NCBI GenBank assembly: GCA_965371855.1
Contig: CBDUZZ010000113.1
Coordinates: 1 to 8,246 of the forward strand
DNA length: 8,246 nt
DNA from: JAADEM01 sp965371855
GTDB taxonomy: Bacteria > Bacteroidota > Bacteroidia > Bacteroidales > Marinilabiliaceae
Direction of reading: 5' to 3'
Shown: piece after piece, positions 6,478 to 8,246 of the stretch
Layout: every line of letters begins with the position of its first letter
Numbering within the stretch: the stretch's first letter is position 1
Notes under the pieces: generated by a model
What the model was told of the DNA's origin: nothing
The model's input: only the letters and a program-made list of their open reading frames with translations
Database searches by the model: none
Translations under genes and position numbers: made by a program

Positions 6478-6508
6478 TAAAGATACAACAGATTTCGCAA
6501 CAAGTCAA
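6478..6508 (-). promoter_or_regulatory. Candidate promoter of the lipoprotein gene
   Basis: On the minus strand TTGACT (6508-6503), 17 bp, then TATCTTTA (6485-6478). The layout is nearly the same as that of the SPFH gene. Transcription would start near 6470, leaving a ~70-base leader before the ATG at 6401, which argues against the upstream start at 6503. Confidence 0.5.
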
Positions 6509-6585
6509 TATATTATTTTTTTTGCAGATTGCAGTACAACGTGCATAAGCCATGTCAGGAAAGTGATTTGCACAATAAGATTAAG

Positions 6586-6650
6586 GTAACTAATCAGTGT
6601 GTTCAAAAATAATAATGATAAGCTTTGAACTTTTAACAATGATTAGTTAC
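6586..6650. repeat. 65-bp nested inverted repeat
   Basis: The outer arms GTAACTAATCA (6586-6596) and TGATTAGTTAC (6640-6650) pair perfectly over 11 bp. Inner arms GTTCAAA (6601-6607) and TTTGAAC (6624-6630) pair over 7 bp. The spacers between outer and inner stems are unequal (4 and 9 bases), giving a bulged cruciform-like fold with a 16-base loop. It lies in the gap between oxyR and the lipoprotein promoter. It has no U-run, so it is not a standard terminator. It does not carry the RYYYAAC/GTTRRRY boxes of integron attC sites. Confidence 0.6.
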
Positions 6651-6730
6651 AAATTAAAGTGTATCTCCCATACTCCGTTTTAGCCTGCCCGCAAAAGGCT
6701 TTGAGCATCTCTGTTAGATAACCCCAGACT

Positions 6731-6751
6731 TTACTGCTTACTGCTTACTGC
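6731..6751. repeat. TTACTGC x3 tandem heptamer
   Basis: Three exact head-to-tail copies of TTACTGC lie 14 bp downstream of the oxyR stop codon. Intergenic heptamer arrays of this ACTGCxx kind are, to my recollection, common in Bacteroidota. This is a short one that may vary in copy number by slippage. Confidence 0.75.
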
Positions 6752-6764
6752 CTCAGGCTAGCAT

Positions 6765-7703
6765 CTATCTCCATTCCACAACTGTTCCTCTCATCTTTTC
6801 GAGCATATACTCCGGAACCGATTGTTGTATATTTTGTGCCAGCAGATTAATGAGTTTTGCTTTGGCAAAGCGGCGTGTATAAACAAGACTAACCTCGCGC
6901 AAAGGAACAATATTTGAGAAATGACGTATCTTTTTCTGCTCATTATCACCAAGCTCTAAACCGGCAAGTTCAGGTATTAGGGTAAACCCACCTTCACGGT
7001 CAATAATTTTCATGATTGTATCGAGTGAGCCTCCCTCAAAGTCAAAAGGCAGATCACTCTCCAAATCCTGCAAGTCACATAAATTTATCACCTGATGCCT
7101 GAAGCAGTGCCCATCACTCAACAACCACATATCAGGAGTGGCAATGTCGTTCACTTCAATAACAGGTTTGAAAACCAAAGGGTGACTGGAATTAAGATAA
7201 ATCATCATCTCCTCATAATATAGTGGTTGCTCAATAATATTTTGATTATGCAACGGTGTTACCAACAGACCAGCGTCAAGCATATCTTTCTGCAGTAGCT
7301 CCTCGATCTGTTCAGTAACAACTTCCTGAACCTTTAATTGTATTTGTGGAAACTGCCGCTTAAAATCACCGGCAAAAAGCGGTAATAGAAATGGAGCAAT
7401 TGTAGGAATAACACCTATGCGAAATTCACCACTTATCTCATCCTTAGCCTCCTGTGCCATGCGGTAGATGGACTCAGCCTCATGAAGTACCAAACGAGCC
7501 TGTTCTATCACCTTACGTCCTGCATCTGTTGGCACTACCGGCTGACGACTCCTGTCAAACAAAACAAGACCTAACTCCTCCTCCATCTTTTTTAGCTGCA
7601 TACTAAGTGTCGGCTGCGAAACGAAACACTTCTCTGCAGCTGTGGCGAAATGACGATAGGTATCTACTGCCACTACATATTGCATCTGTATTAAACTAAT
7701 CAT
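6765..7703 (-). CDS. oxyR: Hydrogen-peroxide sensing LysR-type regulator OxyR
   Basis: I choose the ATG at 7703 (312 aa, the usual OxyR length) rather than 7730. MISLIQMQYVVAVDTYRHF aligns with the normal OxyR start, and the longer version begins upstream of a candidate promoter box. Residues ~1-60 are the LysR winged helix-turn-helix (TAAEKCFVSQPTLSMQLKKM, then LVLFDRS), followed by a linker helix and the two-lobed sensing domain. The decisive signature is GHCFRHQVINLC: C200 and C209, nine residues apart, match the peroxidatic and resolving cysteines C199/C208 of E. coli OxyR that form a disulfide on exposure to H2O2. The preceding Gly-His is also kept. It is transcribed divergently from a peroxiredoxin gene, the expected target. 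Seen: family and cysteines. Inferred: activation of the neighbour and self-repression. Confidence 0.95.
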   Translation of the reverse strand: MISLIQMQYVVAVDTYRHFATAAEKCFVSQPTLSMQLKKMEEELGLVLFDRSRQPVVPTDAGRKVIEQARLVLHEAESIYRMAQEAKDEISGEFRIGVIPTIAPFLLPLFAGDFKRQFPQIQLKVQEVVTEQIEELLQKDMLDAGLLVTPLHNQNIIEQPLYYEEMMIYLNSSHPLVFKPVIEVNDIATPDMWLLSDGHCFRHQVINLCDLQDLESDLPFDFEGGSLDTIMKIIDREGGFTLIPELAGLELGDNEQKKIRHFSNIVPLREVSLVYTRRFAKAKLINLLAQNIQQSVPEYMLEKMRGTVVEWR

Positions 7704-7707
7704 CCTA

Positions 7708-7762
7708 CAAATATAGATATTTTCTATCACATCATAAAAACTATTGATTTGATTTATGTTTG
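7708..7762. promoter_or_regulatory. Shared oxyR/peroxiredoxin control region with OxyR-like site
   Basis: ATAG-N7-CTAT (7713-7716 and 7724-7727) equals one half of the four-block OxyR site known from E. coli; the next two blocks are poorly matched. For the peroxiredoxin, TATGTTTG (7755-7762) is a perfect Bacteroidota -7 box without a -33 box, as expected for an activator-dependent promoter; the site would lie about 40-55 bp upstream of its start point. For oxyR, TATATTTG (7715-7708, minus strand) also fits TAnnTTTG, with TTTA 19 bp upstream. The OxyR-like site overlaps it, consistent with self-repression. If used, the oxyR transcript would be nearly leaderless. Confidence 0.45.
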
Positions 7763-7800
7763 CAATTAGAGTACTTTTACGTTGTCATTAAAAACAGACC

Positions 7801-7815
7801 CCTGCATGTTGCAGG
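7801..7815 (+). other. Leader hairpin of the peroxiredoxin mRNA
   Basis: CCTGCA-TGT-TGCAGG is a perfect 6-bp, GC-rich stem in an otherwise A/T leader, roughly 35-40 bases into the predicted transcript and 41 bases before the ATG. It probably stabilises the mRNA 5' end. It is not a terminator, since no T-run follows. Confidence 0.5.
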
Positions 7816-7856
7816 AAAATAATAAATAATCAATATTCATTAATAAATTAAAAACT

Positions 7857-8246
7857 ATGGAACAAGAAGTAAATGTAATGCCACGTATCGGTGACCAGGC
7901 TCCCGACTTTACAGCAGTAACAACTAAAGGCAAAATCAGATTTTCCGAATTTGCCAAAGACAAATGGATCGTACTCTTCTCTCATCCTGCCGACTTCACT
8001 CCGGTTTGCACTACAGAAATGAGTGGCTTTGCCCAACGTAAAAACGAATTTGATGCTCTCAATACCGAAATTATCGGATTAAGTATCGACAGTATTCATT
8101 CTCACCTTGCATGGGTTAACAATGTAAGAACTAATACCGGAGTGTATTTCGATTTTCCGATTATTGCCGATATCGACATGAAAGTATCTAAACTCAGAAC
8201 AACTGACCTAGGAGGATTTAAGATGATACCATTTTATAACTTAAAG
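7857..8246 (+). CDS. Prx6-type peroxiredoxin, 5' part (cut by window end)
   Basis: A thiol peroxidase reducing H2O2 and alkyl hydroperoxides in the cytoplasm. 130 codons are present. Residues 10-50 contain GDQAPDFTAVTTKG and the active-site box HPADFTPVCTTE, with peroxidatic Cys51 and Thr48/Pro44. FFxHPADFTPVC plus 'IGLSIDSIHSHLAWV' (about 75-90) and 'FPIIADIDMKVSKL' identify the Prx6 (1-Cys-like, ~215 aa) branch rather than AhpC. No Shine-Dalgarno precedes the ATG at 7857. After L113 the family continuation (normally a GMI/GML motif, then VRAVF with the catalytic Arg) is missing, and the frame runs on as RTTDLGGFKMIPFYNLK, which I do not recognise. This may be an insertion, a deletion or an unusual variant; the gene may be disrupted. 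Confidence 0.9.
   Translation, partial: MEQEVNVMPRIGDQAPDFTAVTTKGKIRFSEFAKDKWIVLFSHPADFTPVCTTEMSGFAQRKNEFDALNTEIIGLSIDSIHSHLAWVNNVRTNTGVYFDFPIIADIDMKVSKLRTTDLGGFKMIPFYNLK

Larger units (their letters stand above)
6402..6764. other. Gene-free gap between the lipoprotein gene and oxyR
   Basis: This stretch of 363 bases holds the lipoprotein leader and promoter, the 65-bp nested inverted repeat, and a TTACTGC heptamer repeated three times in tandem (6731-6751) just after the oxyR stop codon. I see no further coding sequence. A weak AGCC/GGCT pairing near 6680-6705 could be part of oxyR transcript termination but is not convincing. Confidence 0.5.

Noticed and set aside
4645..6503. An integron-like cassette array (same-strand small genes with repeats).
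   Set aside because: The repeats do not follow every gene, carry no RYYYAAC/GTTRRRY boxes, and include coding sequence of one gene; no integrase is in view.
6402..6503. An N-terminal extension of the lipoprotein gene (start at 6503).
   Set aside because: It would hide the lipoprotein signal behind 34 residues and start within the -35/-10 promoter pair.
7766..8036. Minus-strand frames over the peroxiredoxin.
   Set aside because: They oppose a clear Prx6 active-site coding region and are shadows.
1..8246. CRISPR arrays, tRNA or rRNA genes.
   Set aside because: No regularly spaced repeats and no cloverleaf or rRNA-like sequence was seen on either strand.

Overview
The window looks like chromosomal DNA of a Bacteroidota (Bacteroidetes) bacterium. 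The support is indirect: it is AT-rich with large AT-rich gaps, most genes lack a Shine-Dalgarno site, there is a PorT-type outer-membrane beta-barrel protein, and several start regions match the TTG / TAnnTTTG promoter style of that phylum. I cannot name genus or species.

Layout, left to right. (1) 110-961 (-): a membrane-anchored SPFH/band 7 protein. Its promoter region carries a 12-bp-arm inverted repeat placed where a repressor would sit. (2) 1255-3480 (+): a full-length 741-aa monomeric NADP-dependent isocitrate dehydrogenase with its substrate and coenzyme residues intact. (3) 3510-3694: a non-coding MITE/REP-like element with imperfect terminal inverted repeats and a 20-bp perfect palindrome. 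(4) 3791-4150 (+) and 4242-4634 (-): two convergent genes for small four-helix membrane proteins; the second resembles the DUF7670 type. (5) 4645-4886 and 5731-5972: two direct copies of a 242-bp sequence, about 85% identical by hand alignment. They flank a PorT-family outer-membrane protein gene (5046-5720, -). The right copy includes the true 3' end of a SnoaL/DUF4440-like lipoprotein gene (5916-6401, -). The left copy carries only a severed piece of that gene's C-terminus. (6) 6402-6764: a gap with a candidate promoter, a 65-bp nested inverted repeat and a small heptamer tandem repeat. (7) 6765-7703 (-) and 7857-8246 (+, cut by the window end): oxyR and a divergently transcribed Prx6-type peroxiredoxin, sharing a 153-bp control region with an OxyR-like ATAG-N7-CTAT site.

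Functionally, the right end is a peroxide-sensing and detoxifying pair and the IDH is a TCA-cycle/NADPH-producing housekeeping gene. The central cluster is accessory: small envelope genes rearranged by a duplication. I do not see a convincing new multi-gene system. The observations most worth checking are the duplicated 242-bp block around the porin gene, the SPFH operator, the nested palindrome at 6586-6650, and the sudden loss of family resemblance in the peroxiredoxin after residue 113, near the window edge.
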